Positions 27,088 to 35,465 of a stretch of DNA of 64,000 nucleotides are shown piece after piece. The notes beneath the pieces were generated by a model. The model made no database searches, had not been told where the DNA came from, and saw nothing but the letters and a program-made list of their open reading frames with translations. Origin of the DNA: Winogradskyella sediminis (GTDB lineage Bacteria; Bacteroidota; Bacteroidia; Flavobacteriales; Flavobacteriaceae); the NCBI RefSeq assembly GCF_003387355.1, contig NZ_QUNH01000002.1:289606-353605 (forward strand), in the 5' to 3' direction. The stretch's first letter is position 1. Each line of letters opens with the position of its first letter. Both the position numbers and the translations under genes were made by a program.

Positions 27088-27612
27088 TTGATTTACTTTC
27101 AGTGAATCTTCGCGGGTGAGCTGTACACTAGTAAACGTCCACAATGCTAGGGCATTGCTATGGCCTTTTTTTATGCTTTTACGATTTATATATTATTTGA
27201 TTTACTTTCAGTGAATCTTCGCAAGGTGAGCTGTACAATAGTAAACGTCCGCAATGCTAGGGCATTGCTATGGCCTTTTTTTATGCTTTTACGATTTATA
27301 TATTATTTGATTTACTTTCAGTGAATCTTCGCAAGGCGAGCTGTACACTAGTAAACGTCTACAATGCTAGCGCATTGCTATGGCCTTTTTTTATGCTTTA
27401 ACGATTATTATTTTTTGATTTACTTTCAGTGAATCTTTGCGGGTGAGCTGTACACTAGTAAACGTCCGCAATGCTAGCGCATTGTTATGGCCTTTTTTTA
27501 TGCTTTAACGATTATTATTTTTTGATTTACTTTCAGTGAATCTTCGCGGGTGAGCTGTACACTAGTAAACGTCCACAATGCTAGCGCATTGCTATGGCCT
27601 TTTTTTATGCTT
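27088..27612. repeat. Tandem array of five 107-110 bp structured repeats
   Basis: Units start with TTGATTTACTTTCAGTGAAT at 27088, 27197, 27307, 27415 and 27522, and a degenerate tail of a sixth precedes them. Each has GGTGAGCTGTACACTAGTAA (or a 1-2 base variant) and then a hairpin, GCAATGC-TAGC-GCATTGC or variant, followed by TATGGCC and T7 then ATGC. The hairpin is conserved: changes fall mostly in the loop (TAGC/TAGG) or at the outermost pair. No ORF runs across units. The array ends at a long imperfect hairpin and the tRNA-Met terminator. Confidence 0.9.
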
Positions 27613-27644
27613 ATGCACTTTGAAGCAAAGCTTCAGTGCAGCGC

Positions 27645-27677
27645 ATAAAAAAAGTCCAGCACTTTCGTGCAGGACTT
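27645..27677 (-). terminator. Intrinsic terminator of tRNA-Met
   Basis: On the minus strand AGTCCTGCAC-GAAA-GTGCTGGACT forms a 10-bp stem (one T-T mismatch) with a stable GAAA tetraloop, followed by seven T residues. It lies just downstream of the tRNA. Confidence 0.8.
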
Positions 27678-27686
27678 TTACTGATG

Positions 27687-27760
27687 TAGCGAGAACGAGA
27701 TTTGAACTCGTGACCTCTGGGTTATGAATCCAACGCTCTAACCAACTGAGCTACCTCGCC
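27687..27760 (-). tRNA. tRNA-Met (anticodon CAT)
   Basis: A 74-nt cloverleaf on the minus strand runs from GGCGAGGTAGCTCAGTTGGT through the anticodon loop TTCATAA (anticodon CAT) to the T arm ACGAGTTCAAATCTCGT. The acceptor stem GGCGAGG pairs with TCTCGCT using two G-T pairs. CCA is not encoded. The D arm and the paired G1-U72 end fit an elongator rather than an initiator tRNA, although this is not decisive. Confidence 0.93.
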
Positions 27761-27942
27761 ATAATTCACAATTTACATATAAAGCTTCAAAATAATGTAT
27801 TTAAACATATGCGTAATTGCGGCTGCAAATATAAAAACAATTTCGAGTACAGCAAACAATAAAAAGTAAAAAAAATAATTTTAGTTGAATCTTTAAAACT
27901 CACCTATAAAATGTATATATTGAGCACATAATACAATGTAAT

Positions 27943-28335
27943 ATGGAAGATAAAGAAAAATATGAAATGGAGTTTGTGATTCAAGCATCACCAGCGCTAA
28001 TATATACTTACATATCAACACCTTCTGGTTTGTCGGAATGGTATGCAGATAACGTTAACTCGCGTGGGGAACTATATACTTTTATTTGGGATGGCTCTGA
28101 AGAGCAAGCAAAACTACTAAGTAAGAAAAGTGGCGAACGTGTGAAGTTTCGGTGGTTAAGCGATGATGAAGACGGAGCACCTTACTTTTTTGAAATTCGT
28201 ATCCAAGTTGACGAAATTACTAAAGATGTGTCCTTAATGATTACCGATTATGCCGAAGAAGATGAAATTGACGAAGGTAAAATGCTTTGGGAAAACCAAA
28301 TTTCTAGCCTTAAACAAGTTTTAGGCTCTAGATAG
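27943..28335 (+). CDS. START-like domain protein
   Basis: The 130-residue soluble protein resembles the SRPBCC/AHSA1 fold: 'EFVIQASPALIYTYISTPSG' at the start, 'LSEWYADNV', 'FRWLSDDEDGAPYFFEIRIQ', and a C-terminal helix 'GKMLWENQISSLKQVLGS'. This matches the Bacteroidota 'START-like' family, which is small, acidic and usually next to the class IV aminotransferase, as here. It presumably binds a small hydrophobic ligand, but none is known. It is followed by a terminator, so it is a separate transcript from the aminotransferase. Confidence 0.85.
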   Translation: MEDKEKYEMEFVIQASPALIYTYISTPSGLSEWYADNVNSRGELYTFIWDGSEEQAKLLSKKSGERVKFRWLSDDEDGAPYFFEIRIQVDEITKDVSLMITDYAEEDEIDEGKMLWENQISSLKQVLGSR

Positions 28336-28365
28336 CCGCAGAATAATTAATCTAATATATCTTTG

Positions 28366-28400
28366 TCTCGATTTAGTTGCTTTACTAAATCGAGATTTTT
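28366..28400 (+). terminator. Intrinsic terminator
   Basis: Perfect 11-bp stem TCTCGATTTAG / CTAAATCGAGA followed by T residues, 30 nt after the START-like gene. Confidence 0.88.
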
Positions 28401-28501
28401 ATTTAGATACCATTTTATAATGCCGTCTACACTATAAAATCTAGAACATAATATTATGATATGTATAGTCTCTTAGAAGAGACGTTTAGGGATGTTTTTT
28501 T

Positions 28502-29356
28502 ATGATAAATTTTAACGGTTCATTACGTTCACAAGCCACTTCAGATCTTACAATAAATAATAGAGGTTATAAATATGGTGATGCCCTTTTTGAAACTCTA
28601 AAAGTAGTGAATGGTAAGATTTTCTTTTGGGAAGATCACTATTTCAGACTCATGTCTTCTATGAGAATCCTTAGGATGGATATTCCTATGAATTTTACTA
28701 TGGAATTTTTAGAGTCCGAAATACTTAAAACATTAGAAGCGAGTCATTTATTACATGCATCGGCACGTGTACGGTTAAATGTCGATAGAGGTGAAGGTGG
28801 AAAATATTTGCCTTCGGGTACCGCTCAAGTGCATTTTAATATAAGTGCAGAGCCTTATCACCAACCCTTTTATACCATTGATGCCGAAGCAAAATGTGTT
28901 GTCGATTTGTATAAAGATTACTTTGTGGCCCCAGGATTACTTTCTGGTTTAAAATCGAATAACAAAGCTATACAAGTCATTGGAAGTATTTATGCTCAAG
29001 AAAATGATTTTGATAATTGCTTAGTTTTAAATACCAATAAAAGTGTGATTGAAGCCTTAAATGGTAATTTATTTGTAGTGAAAGGAGATCATATAAAAAC
29101 TCCACCTTTAGAAGATGGTTGCTTAAAAGGGGTAATGCGTAAACAAGTTTTAGAACTCTTAGCAAAAGATGTAAATATTACAGTAGAAGAAGCTTCCATT
29201 AGCCCATTTGAACTTCAAAAAGCTGATGAATTATTTATTACTAATGTGATTAAAGGCATTGTTCCTATTACTAAATATCGTAAGAAAACATATGGTAGTG
29301 ATTTCGCTCAAGGACTCGTTAATAAATTGAATGCTAAACTAAGGCTGTTGTCATAA
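28502..29356 (+). CDS. Class IV PLP-dependent aminotransferase/lyase
   Basis: The 284-residue protein has the fold-type IV layout: 'YKYGDALFETLKVVNGKIFF' (26-45) at the start, 'LLSGLKSNNKAI' (about 148-159) with the likely PLP lysine, 'SVIEALNGNLFVV' with the conserved Glu, and 'LEDGCLKGVMRKQVLELL'. Relatives are branched-chain aminotransferases, D-amino acid transaminases and 4-amino-4-deoxychorismate lyase (PabC). The short length favours a PabC-like role in folate synthesis, but substrate residues cannot settle it here. It stands between the START-like gene and the convergent YqgE gene. Confidence 0.85.
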   Translation: MINFNGSLRSQATSDLTINNRGYKYGDALFETLKVVNGKIFFWEDHYFRLMSSMRILRMDIPMNFTMEFLESEILKTLEASHLLHASARVRLNVDRGEGGKYLPSGTAQVHFNISAEPYHQPFYTIDAEAKCVVDLYKDYFVAPGLLSGLKSNNKAIQVIGSIYAQENDFDNCLVLNTNKSVIEALNGNLFVVKGDHIKTPPLEDGCLKGVMRKQVLELLAKDVNITVEEASISPFELQKADELFITNVIKGIVPITKYRKKTYGSDFAQGLVNKLNAKLRLLS

Positions 29357-29584
29357 CACGAAGCCGAACAATATTGTGTTAACGTAATACATTATAGTGT
29401 AAGCATTGTAATATGTTATTTATGGCTAAGAGTCATTAGGCCTTAGTATTTCTTTTTTTCAATCTAAACATACGTATGCATCTAAGGACATAACGGTTTG
29501 GTGTAGTATTCTATAAAATAACGCGCATGTTATAGTTTGCCGTTCAGTAATAAAATAATGAGAGCTAACGGTATGGTTAAAGCA

Positions 29585-30139
29585 TCAGTTATAACTAGGG
29601 TTTTCTGGAGCATTAGACCAAATACTGTAATCTCCACCCAATTCTAGCATTTTTTCACGCCAAAACGAGTTACAAGATTTCGCTATGATTTCCTTATTAT
29701 AAATGTTTTCAGAAATTAACCAGGCATTCGATTTTAGTTCGTTGTCTAGCTGTTGTTCATCCCAACCAGAATAACCTAAAAAGAACCGGATATCATCACT
29801 AGAGATATCTCCTTTATTAATTAGGTTTAATACAATACTAAAATCACCTCCCCAAAAAATACCGTTAGATATTTCTACGCTATTTGGTATTAATTCTGGC
29901 GATTTATGAATAAAATACAGATTATCCTGTTCTACAGGACCTCCGTTATATACCGGGAATTCAGATTCAGTTCCTTCAATGAGATCTTTAAGGTTATAAT
30001 CTAAAGGCTTATTTAAAATAAACCCAACTGAACCTAAGGCGTTGTGATCTGCTAAAAGAATCACAGCACGATTAAAAGAAATATCACCGATAATAGATGG
30101 CTCGGCAATGAGTAAATTGCCTTTTTCGGGTTTGTTCAT
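29585..30139 (-). CDS. YqgE/AlgH family protein
   Basis: The 184-residue protein contains the family motifs 'KGNLLIAEPSIIGD' (6-19), 'FNRAVILLADHNALGSVGFI', 'VYNGGPVEQDNLYFIH' and 'RFFLGYSGWDEQQLDNEL'. YqgE/AlgH proteins are small alpha/beta proteins linked in some species to transcriptional control or alginate production; their biochemical role is unsettled. It is transcribed towards the aminotransferase gene and lies upstream-to-downstream with HU on the same strand, with the HU terminator between them. Confidence 0.92.
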   Translation of the reverse strand: MNKPEKGNLLIAEPSIIGDISFNRAVILLADHNALGSVGFILNKPLDYNLKDLIEGTESEFPVYNGGPVEQDNLYFIHKSPELIPNSVEISNGIFWGGDFSIVLNLINKGDISSDDIRFFLGYSGWDEQQLDNELKSNAWLISENIYNKEIIAKSCNSFWREKMLELGGDYSIWSNAPENPSYN

Positions 30140-30271
30140 TTTGGCTTATCTAAATTTAATAGTATTAAATCTATGTTTTTTTTGTTAAAAAAACAACTAA
30201 TATGTGTTTATTATGCGATAAACAGTATGAAATTTATATTATTCTGGGGTATAGCACCTTTAAAGTGCAAA

Positions 30272-30302
30272 TAAAAAAAAACCTGCTCATTGAGCAGGTT
30301 TC
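30272..30302 (-). terminator. Intrinsic terminator of the HU gene
   Basis: On the minus strand AAACCTGCTC-AAT-GAGCAGGTTT is followed by a run of T, 23 nt downstream of the HU stop codon. Confidence 0.92.
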
Positions 30303-30324
30303 TGTATTTTAAACAAAAAATGTC

Positions 30325-30597
30325 TTAGTTTACAGCGTTACTTAAGTCAGAACCTGCCTTAAATTTTACTACATTTTTAGCTTTGATTTTTATAGTTTTT
30401 CCAGTTTGAGGGTTTCTACCGTCTCTTGCAGCTCTTCTAGAAACTGACCAAGAACCAAAACCAACTAAAGATACTCTGTTCCCTTTTTGTAAAGATCCTT
30501 CGATATCAATTAATAAAGAGTCTAATGCTTTTTTAGCAGCTGCCTTTGTAATTCCAGCATTTTCTGCCATTCCATTGATTAAATCTGTTTTGTTCAT
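30325..30597 (-). CDS. HU-family DNA-binding protein
   Basis: The 90-residue histone-like protein has the N-terminal helical dimer region 'MNKTDLINGMAENAGITKAA' and 'GNRVSLVGFGSWSVSRRAAR' leading to the DNA-binding arm. The arm signature is 'GRNPQTGKTIKIKAKNVVKF'. It bends and compacts DNA as a dimer in the nucleoid. It is monocistronic, ended by a strong terminator, with a 198-bp upstream region as expected of a strongly expressed gene. Confidence 0.97.
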   Translation of the reverse strand: MNKTDLINGMAENAGITKAAAKKALDSLLIDIEGSLQKGNRVSLVGFGSWSVSRRAARDGRNPQTGKTIKIKAKNVVKFKAGSDLSNAVN

Positions 30598-30794
30598 AAA
30601 TATTTAATTTAAATTGTTAAAATTTAGATTCTAAATTAATAGTTCTTTAAAATCTGTACACAAAATTATTAGGAATATTAAGCTACACAAGTAATAGTAA
30701 GGGAAATACGGCTTTTTGTTAATAACTTCGAGCATTTGTTAATAAAGCATGTGTATTTCATCGAATATTTTATAAAACCAATGATAATAGGGGT

Positions 30795-31754
30795 TTACAG
30801 CAGTTTTGCAGATGCAGAAAATTGAAACCCGTTAAGTAATGATTTTACATTCATTTTACGTTTTCCTGGTAATTGAATTTCCAAAATATGAATGTAACCT
30901 CCTTGACATGCGACTTTTAATTCATCTTTGGTCGATAAAATGGTGCCGTTGGCATCATTGTGTTCTTGTTCTTGCTTTTCAATAGCATATATTTTAACGG
31001 CCAAAGGCTTTTTATCATCAGTTTCTAAATAACACCAAGCGGCAGGAAACGGGTTTAAACCTCTAATCTTATTATAGATAGTGTTTAAAGGTTGTGACCA
31101 ATCTATTTTACAGTTATCTCGATGCAGTTTGTAAGCGGTTTTTAGGTCATCTGTGTGCGGCTGTACCGTTGTTGTTACTGTTCCTGTTTCAATTTGCTCT
31201 ACGGTTTTAATAACCAGTTTACTTCCAATGGTCATAAGTTCATCGTGCAATTCACCCACCGTTGTACGCGGACCAATTGCTGTGGTTTCACTTTTAATAA
31301 TAGCTCCTGTATCAATTTTTTCATCAATAAAAAAAGTGGTGACTCCTGTTTGAGTTTCTCCATTTATTATGGCCCAATGGATTGGTGCAGCTCCTCGGTA
31401 CTGTGGCAATAAGGATGCGTGCAAGTTAAAGGTACCATAAGTTGGCATTTGCCACACCACTTTTGGTAACATTCTGAACGCTACAATGATTTGAAGGTTA
31501 GCATTGAGTGCTTTCAGTTTTTCTAAAAATGACTCCGCTTTTAAATTGGTTGGTTGTAGAACTGTTAACTTGTGTTCTAAAGCAAATTCTTTTACAGCCG
31601 AAGCTCTTAATTTCTGCCCACGTCCTGCAGGTCTATCGGGAGCCGTTATAACTCCTACAACTTTATAATTATTATCTAGTAAGGCTTTTAATGTGGCCAC
31701 CGCAAAATCTGGTGTCCCCATAAAAACGATACGTAAATCACGTTTTTGTGTCAT
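30795..31754 (-). CDS. fmt: Methionyl-tRNA formyltransferase
   Basis: The 319-residue enzyme formylates initiator Met-tRNA using 10-formyltetrahydrofolate. The N-terminal Rossmann-like domain has 'RIVFMGTPDFAVATLKAL'. The catalytic segment is 'NLHASLLPQYRGAAPIHWAI', with the Asn-His pair of the formyltransferase family, and 'FFIDEKIDTGAII' follows. The C-terminal OB-like domain includes 'RGLNPFPAAWCYL' and ends with a normal family length. The start overlaps the RecQ stop by 4 nt, so the two are translationally coupled. Confidence 0.97.
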   Translation of the reverse strand: MTQKRDLRIVFMGTPDFAVATLKALLDNNYKVVGVITAPDRPAGRGQKLRASAVKEFALEHKLTVLQPTNLKAESFLEKLKALNANLQIIVAFRMLPKVVWQMPTYGTFNLHASLLPQYRGAAPIHWAIINGETQTGVTTFFIDEKIDTGAIIKSETTAIGPRTTVGELHDELMTIGSKLVIKTVEQIETGTVTTTVQPHTDDLKTAYKLHRDNCKIDWSQPLNTIYNKIRGLNPFPAAWCYLETDDKKPLAVKIYAIEKQEQEHNDANGTILSTKDELKVACQGGYIHILEIQLPGKRKMNVKSLLNGFQFSASAKLL

Positions 31755-33640
31755 ACAAGTGTGTAAGTATTAGCGTGTGTTAATGTTATTTTATGTAACT
31801 CTATAAGTTCTGATAATCCTGTTAAAAGATTATGTTCAGAACATTTAAGTTGTTGTAATAATTGACGCGAAGATAAGGCTTCAGTTTCTAATGCTTTTAA
31901 AATTTGAAACGTTATTGTGTTATCTAAGTTTTCTCCTGAAGCTTTAGCCATACATACCGAACATATACCACAAGATACTTCGGCTGTTTCGCCAAAATAA
32001 TGCAATAATTGTTGACTCTTGCATACAGTGTTGTTACGTACGTATTGCAAAACAGCTTCTATTTGTTGGTGTTTTAAAGTATGTTGTTGCTTTATTGTTT
32101 TCGCGATAGGATTAATAGTAATATCATCTTCACGAGGTTTTAAAAACGTAATTTCCGAATCTGTATTTGCCATTTGTAAACTAATAACTTCATCTTTTTC
32201 TAGACGTTGCAATTGCGCAATGACTAGCTTCTCTGGAAGTTTTACTTTGTCAACCACCAAACTGAGATTTACTTTGGTTTCATAATCAAAAATTCCTCCA
32301 TAGGTTCTTAACAGTACTTTTACTAAGACATTTAAGTCGAGATGCGTTTCTAGATATTTAAACAAAACGGCATTTGAGGTGATAAATTGAATTTTAGTTC
32401 TAAAGTTAAAATGCTGCGTTAAGGTAAGTATAGCGTTGCGATCTAGTAACAATAAAGCGTTATAGGTAATACTAGCGCTTAATTTATATCGACTACAAAA
32501 GGATTTAAAATCGAATTGATGCATTGTATTTTCACCTTCACCATAAGAAATTTGAAAATAGTTACACAGTTTGTTATAAACCGTTTTCACAAAAGCAACC
32601 GAAGGTAATGTACTTAAAAATTGACTTCTAAGATGATCTTCATCTACATGCTGTTTTAAAATGATAGCTTGTGCCAGTTTTCCGTCTCTTCCAGCGCGTC
32701 CTGCTTCCTGATAATAGCTTTCTAGACTTTCTGGTAAATTAATATGAATTACAGTTCTAACATCGGCTTTATCTATACCCATACCAAAGGCAGTAGTGGC
32801 CACCATAATGTGTTTTTGACCATGACTCCATTGGTACAAGCGCTCTTGCTTTTCTTTATTTGTAATACCTCCGTGGTAAAATGTAGAAGAAAATCCTTTA
32901 GCACTAAGAAAATTATGAATGTCAGAAGTCGCTCTGCGATTTCTAACATATATTATAGATGTGCCTTTATATGTTTTTAACAGGTGTTCTAGCTGAAACA
33001 ACTTATCATCTGTATGAATAACATTATACGCAATATTAGGCCTGGCAAAAGATGCTTTGTAGATATTTGGATTTATAAAATCGAGATTTTTAACAATATC
33101 CTCAACAACATTATGCTTAGCTGTAGCTGTTAACGCGATACAATTAACATGCGGATGCATTTGCCTTAAGACTGAAATGTTTTTGTAAGCGGGTCTAAAA
33201 TCATTTCCCCATTGACTAATACAATGCGCTTCATCAACAGCAATTAAGTTAACACGCATTTGCTGTATGCGGTCTTGTACTAAGGTTTGTTGCAAACGCT
33301 CTGGTGACAGGTAAAGAAACTTATAATTACCGTAAATGCAATTGTCTAATTGGGTATCTAAATCTTTATAGGACATGCCAGAAGTTAATGCGATGGCTTT
33401 AATTCCTTTTGCCTTTAAGGTATTAACCTGGTCTTTCATTAAAGCAATTAATGGCGAAATAACAATACATATACCATCTTGAATCAATGCCGGAATTTGA
33501 AAACAAACAGATTTACCACCTCCTGTTGGTAAAAGTGCAAAGGTGTCTTCACGGTTGAGAACCGACGTAATAATTTCTTCTTGAAGCGGTCTAAAGGACG
33601 TGTGGTTCCAATACCGTTCTAAAACTTCTATAGGATGCAT
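31751..33640 (-). CDS. recQ: RecQ-family ATP-dependent DNA helicase
   Basis: The 629-residue SF2 helicase has 'FRPLQEEII' (motif 0) and Walker A 'LLPTGGGKSVCFQIP' (36-50). The DEAH box sits in 'AVDEAHCISQWGNDFRPAY', with 'SIIYVRNRRATSDIHNFL', and motif VI is 'YYQEAGRAGRDG'. The zinc cluster is 'SCGICSVC' plus an upstream Cys ('NNTVCKS'). A winged-helix region precedes a divergent C-terminus with no evident HRDC domain. It unwinds recombination intermediates. It is coupled to fmt in an order typical of Flavobacteriaceae. Confidence 0.95.
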   Translation of the reverse strand: MHPIEVLERYWNHTSFRPLQEEIITSVLNREDTFALLPTGGGKSVCFQIPALIQDGICIVISPLIALMKDQVNTLKAKGIKAIALTSGMSYKDLDTQLDNCIYGNYKFLYLSPERLQQTLVQDRIQQMRVNLIAVDEAHCISQWGNDFRPAYKNISVLRQMHPHVNCIALTATAKHNVVEDIVKNLDFINPNIYKASFARPNIAYNVIHTDDKLFQLEHLLKTYKGTSIIYVRNRRATSDIHNFLSAKGFSSTFYHGGITNKEKQERLYQWSHGQKHIMVATTAFGMGIDKADVRTVIHINLPESLESYYQEAGRAGRDGKLAQAIILKQHVDEDHLRSQFLSTLPSVAFVKTVYNKLCNYFQISYGEGENTMHQFDFKSFCSRYKLSASITYNALLLLDRNAILTLTQHFNFRTKIQFITSNAVLFKYLETHLDLNVLVKVLLRTYGGIFDYETKVNLSLVVDKVKLPEKLVIAQLQRLEKDEVISLQMANTDSEITFLKPREDDITINPIAKTIKQQHTLKHQQIEAVLQYVRNNTVCKSQQLLHYFGETAEVSCGICSVCMAKASGENLDNTITFQILKALETEALSSRQLLQQLKCSEHNLLTGLSELIELHKITLTHANTYTLV

Positions 33641-33794
33641 ACTGTCATTTTCACTCTATAATACCGTATTTATGACTATTATTTTTACCGATATTTTTAA
33701 AATGGTAAAAAGTGGTGTCGTATACAATGTACTGTGATTATCCGAGTTAAAGATAATTGAAATTTGTAATACAACATTGTAGTGTTAAAACCCG

Positions 33795-34337
33795 TTAAGG
33801 CAAATTAAGAGATTCGAGAATAAAATCTACTCTTGTTTCTACACTTCCAAACGGCACATCAACTAAATGGTACCCAAAGCGCTTATACGTTGCTACTAAA
33901 TGATGGTGGATAGCATTGGCTTCTTCAAAATTTTCATAGCGTTCACTATCACTGGTAAAAATCTCTTCCCAAGGTGCTAAAATATAAATTGCATCGTACT
34001 TATGACTGTGACAAGTGTTTACAAAGTGCTCAGGATAGGTATCACCAATATAGTCCATATATGCAATGACATCTGGCAAACCTCTATCTAGGAAAACAAC
34101 GTTTTGGGTTTCTTTCTCGGCCGATACAAATTGTTTTGCTCTACCTTCTAAAAGTTTTTCGCTAAATAACAGAGGTTCGGTTAAAAAAAGTTGCTCAATA
34201 CCATCTTTTCTAGCTTGTAAGGTGATTTGTCTAGAGATTTCGTCGTAGCATAAAAAACGACGTTTCTTCAACTCATTTATAATAGTGGTTTTTCCTGTTC
34301 CAGGTCCACCTGCGATAACGACTTTTTTCGGATTCAA
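33795..34337 (-). CDS. AAA-type/NadR-like ATPase or kinase
   Basis: The 180-residue P-loop protein has Walker A 'VIAGGPGTGKTTIINEL' (7-23), 'VVFLDRGLPDVIAYMD' as Walker B region (about 83-98), and 'YDAIYILAPWEEIFTSDSER' as a lid-like segment. It resembles the NadR/Ttd14-like single-domain nucleotide kinases found in this chromosomal context in many Bacteroidota. The phosphorylated substrate is unknown. It diverges from the DUF493 gene at 34416. Confidence 0.85.
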   Translation of the reverse strand: MNPKKVVIAGGPGTGKTTIINELKKRRFLCYDEISRQITLQARKDGIEQLFLTEPLLFSEKLLEGRAKQFVSAEKETQNVVFLDRGLPDVIAYMDYIGDTYPEHFVNTCHSHKYDAIYILAPWEEIFTSDSERYENFEEANAIHHHLVATYKRFGYHLVDVPFGSVETRVDFILESLNLP

Positions 34338-34415
34338 ATTGGCAGTATTTTTGATGTAAAAATAAAAGATAAAAATGTAAAGTTAAACGTATCTTTACAA
34401 CTGAAAAATTTCAAC

Positions 34416-34709
34416 ATGGATAATTCAAAAAAAACAGACGAGTTTTACGACAAATTAAAAACACAACTTTACGATACAGCCCTTTGGCCATCGGAGTATT
34501 TATATAAGTTTATTGTAGTTTCTAAAGGGCCAAGTATCAATCATATTGAAGCCCTTTTTGATAATTTAGGAGCGGTTATTTCTACGAAAGTGTCTAAGAA
34601 CGGAAAATACACTAGTGTCTCTATAAATGTGAGAATGAAAAACCCTGAAGCGGTTATAGCTAAATATAAGGAAGTCGCAGAAAATGTAGAAGGAGTAATT
34701 TCCCTGTAA
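34416..34709 (+). CDS. DUF493 family protein
   Basis: The 97-residue protein matches the YbeD-like DUF493 family: 'YDTALWPSEYLYKFIVVSKG', 'IEALFDNLGAVISTKVSKNG' and 'YTSVSINVRMKNPEAVIAKY'. The fold is ferredoxin-like, related to ACT-type regulatory domains. The family function is not established. It is the first gene of a run with DUF4290 and murA. Confidence 0.9.
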   Translation: MDNSKKTDEFYDKLKTQLYDTALWPSEYLYKFIVVSKGPSINHIEALFDNLGAVISTKVSKNGKYTSVSINVRMKNPEAVIAKYKEVAENVEGVISL

Positions 34710-34799
34710 TAATTTGTTCAAGAATCATATTTTTTTGTACTTTGCAACAAAACCTAGAGACTTCAGGTTATAACGATATACCACACACATTTTACAATT

Positions 34800-35459
34800 T
34801 TGATTGACGATTTAGAATACAACACAGAGCGCGAGCATTTAATTATACCAGAATATGGCCGTCATCTGCAAAAGATGATTAATTACGCTAAGTCTCGCGA
34901 AACCAAAGAAGAACGTAATAAAGTAGCCAAAGCGGTTATCGCTGTAATGGGAAATTTACAGCCACATTTAAGAGATGTGCCAGATTTTCAGCATAAGTTA
35001 TGGGATCAGTTGTTTATAATGGCAGATTTTGAAATTGATGTAGACGCTCCATTTGGTGAACCATCGAAAGATGAAATATTAGCGAAACCAGAACCTTTAA
35101 AATATCCTCAGAACCATCCCAAGTATCGTTTCTACGGAAATAATATTAAAACGATGATTGATGTTGCTGTTGGTTGGGAAGAAGGAGAGCTAAAAGAAGC
35201 TTTAACATATACTATTGCCAATCACATGAAAAAGTGTTTTCTAAATTGGAATAAAGATACCGTTGAAGATGAAGTGATTTATGCACATTTATTAGAACTT
35301 TCTGGCGGTAAAATTGATTTAAAAAACAGCGAAGAAGCGCTAAGTGATTCTACAAGTTTAATGCGCACCAAATCTAAATATGGTGGTAAAAGCAATTCAA
35401 ACAAAAAGAATTCATCCTCAAATAAGAAAAAATATACTAATAATAGAAAACGTTACTAA
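34800..35459 (+). CDS. DUF4290 family protein
   Basis: The 219-residue protein, with TTG start at 34800, reads 'MIDDLEYNTEREHLIIPEYG' and 'GRHLQKMINYAKS', the DUF4290 hallmark. It then has 'VMGNLQPHLRDVPDFQHKLW' and 'HPKYRFYGNNIKTMID'. The C-terminal ~35 residues are a low-complexity Lys/Asn/Ser tail ('KSNSNKKNSSSNKKKY'). There is no upstream ATG in frame, and 'IDDLEYNTER' is the conserved start. It lies 6 nt before murA and may be involved in envelope growth by association only. Confidence 0.9.
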   Translation: MIDDLEYNTEREHLIIPEYGRHLQKMINYAKSRETKEERNKVAKAVIAVMGNLQPHLRDVPDFQHKLWDQLFIMADFEIDVDAPFGEPSKDEILAKPEPLKYPQNHPKYRFYGNNIKTMIDVAVGWEEGELKEALTYTIANHMKKCFLNWNKDTVEDEVIYAHLLELSGGKIDLKNSEEALSDSTSLMRTKSKYGGKSNSNKKNSSSNKKKYTNNRKRY

Positions 35460-35465
35460 AAACGG

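Noticed and set aside
27088..27612. CRISPR array
   Set aside because: Units are 107-110 bp and contiguous, with no short direct repeats and no unique spacers; no cas gene is in the window.
27088..27612. Integron attC cassette array
   Set aside because: There are no ORF cassettes between units, no integrase gene, and the arms do not fit attC core sites.
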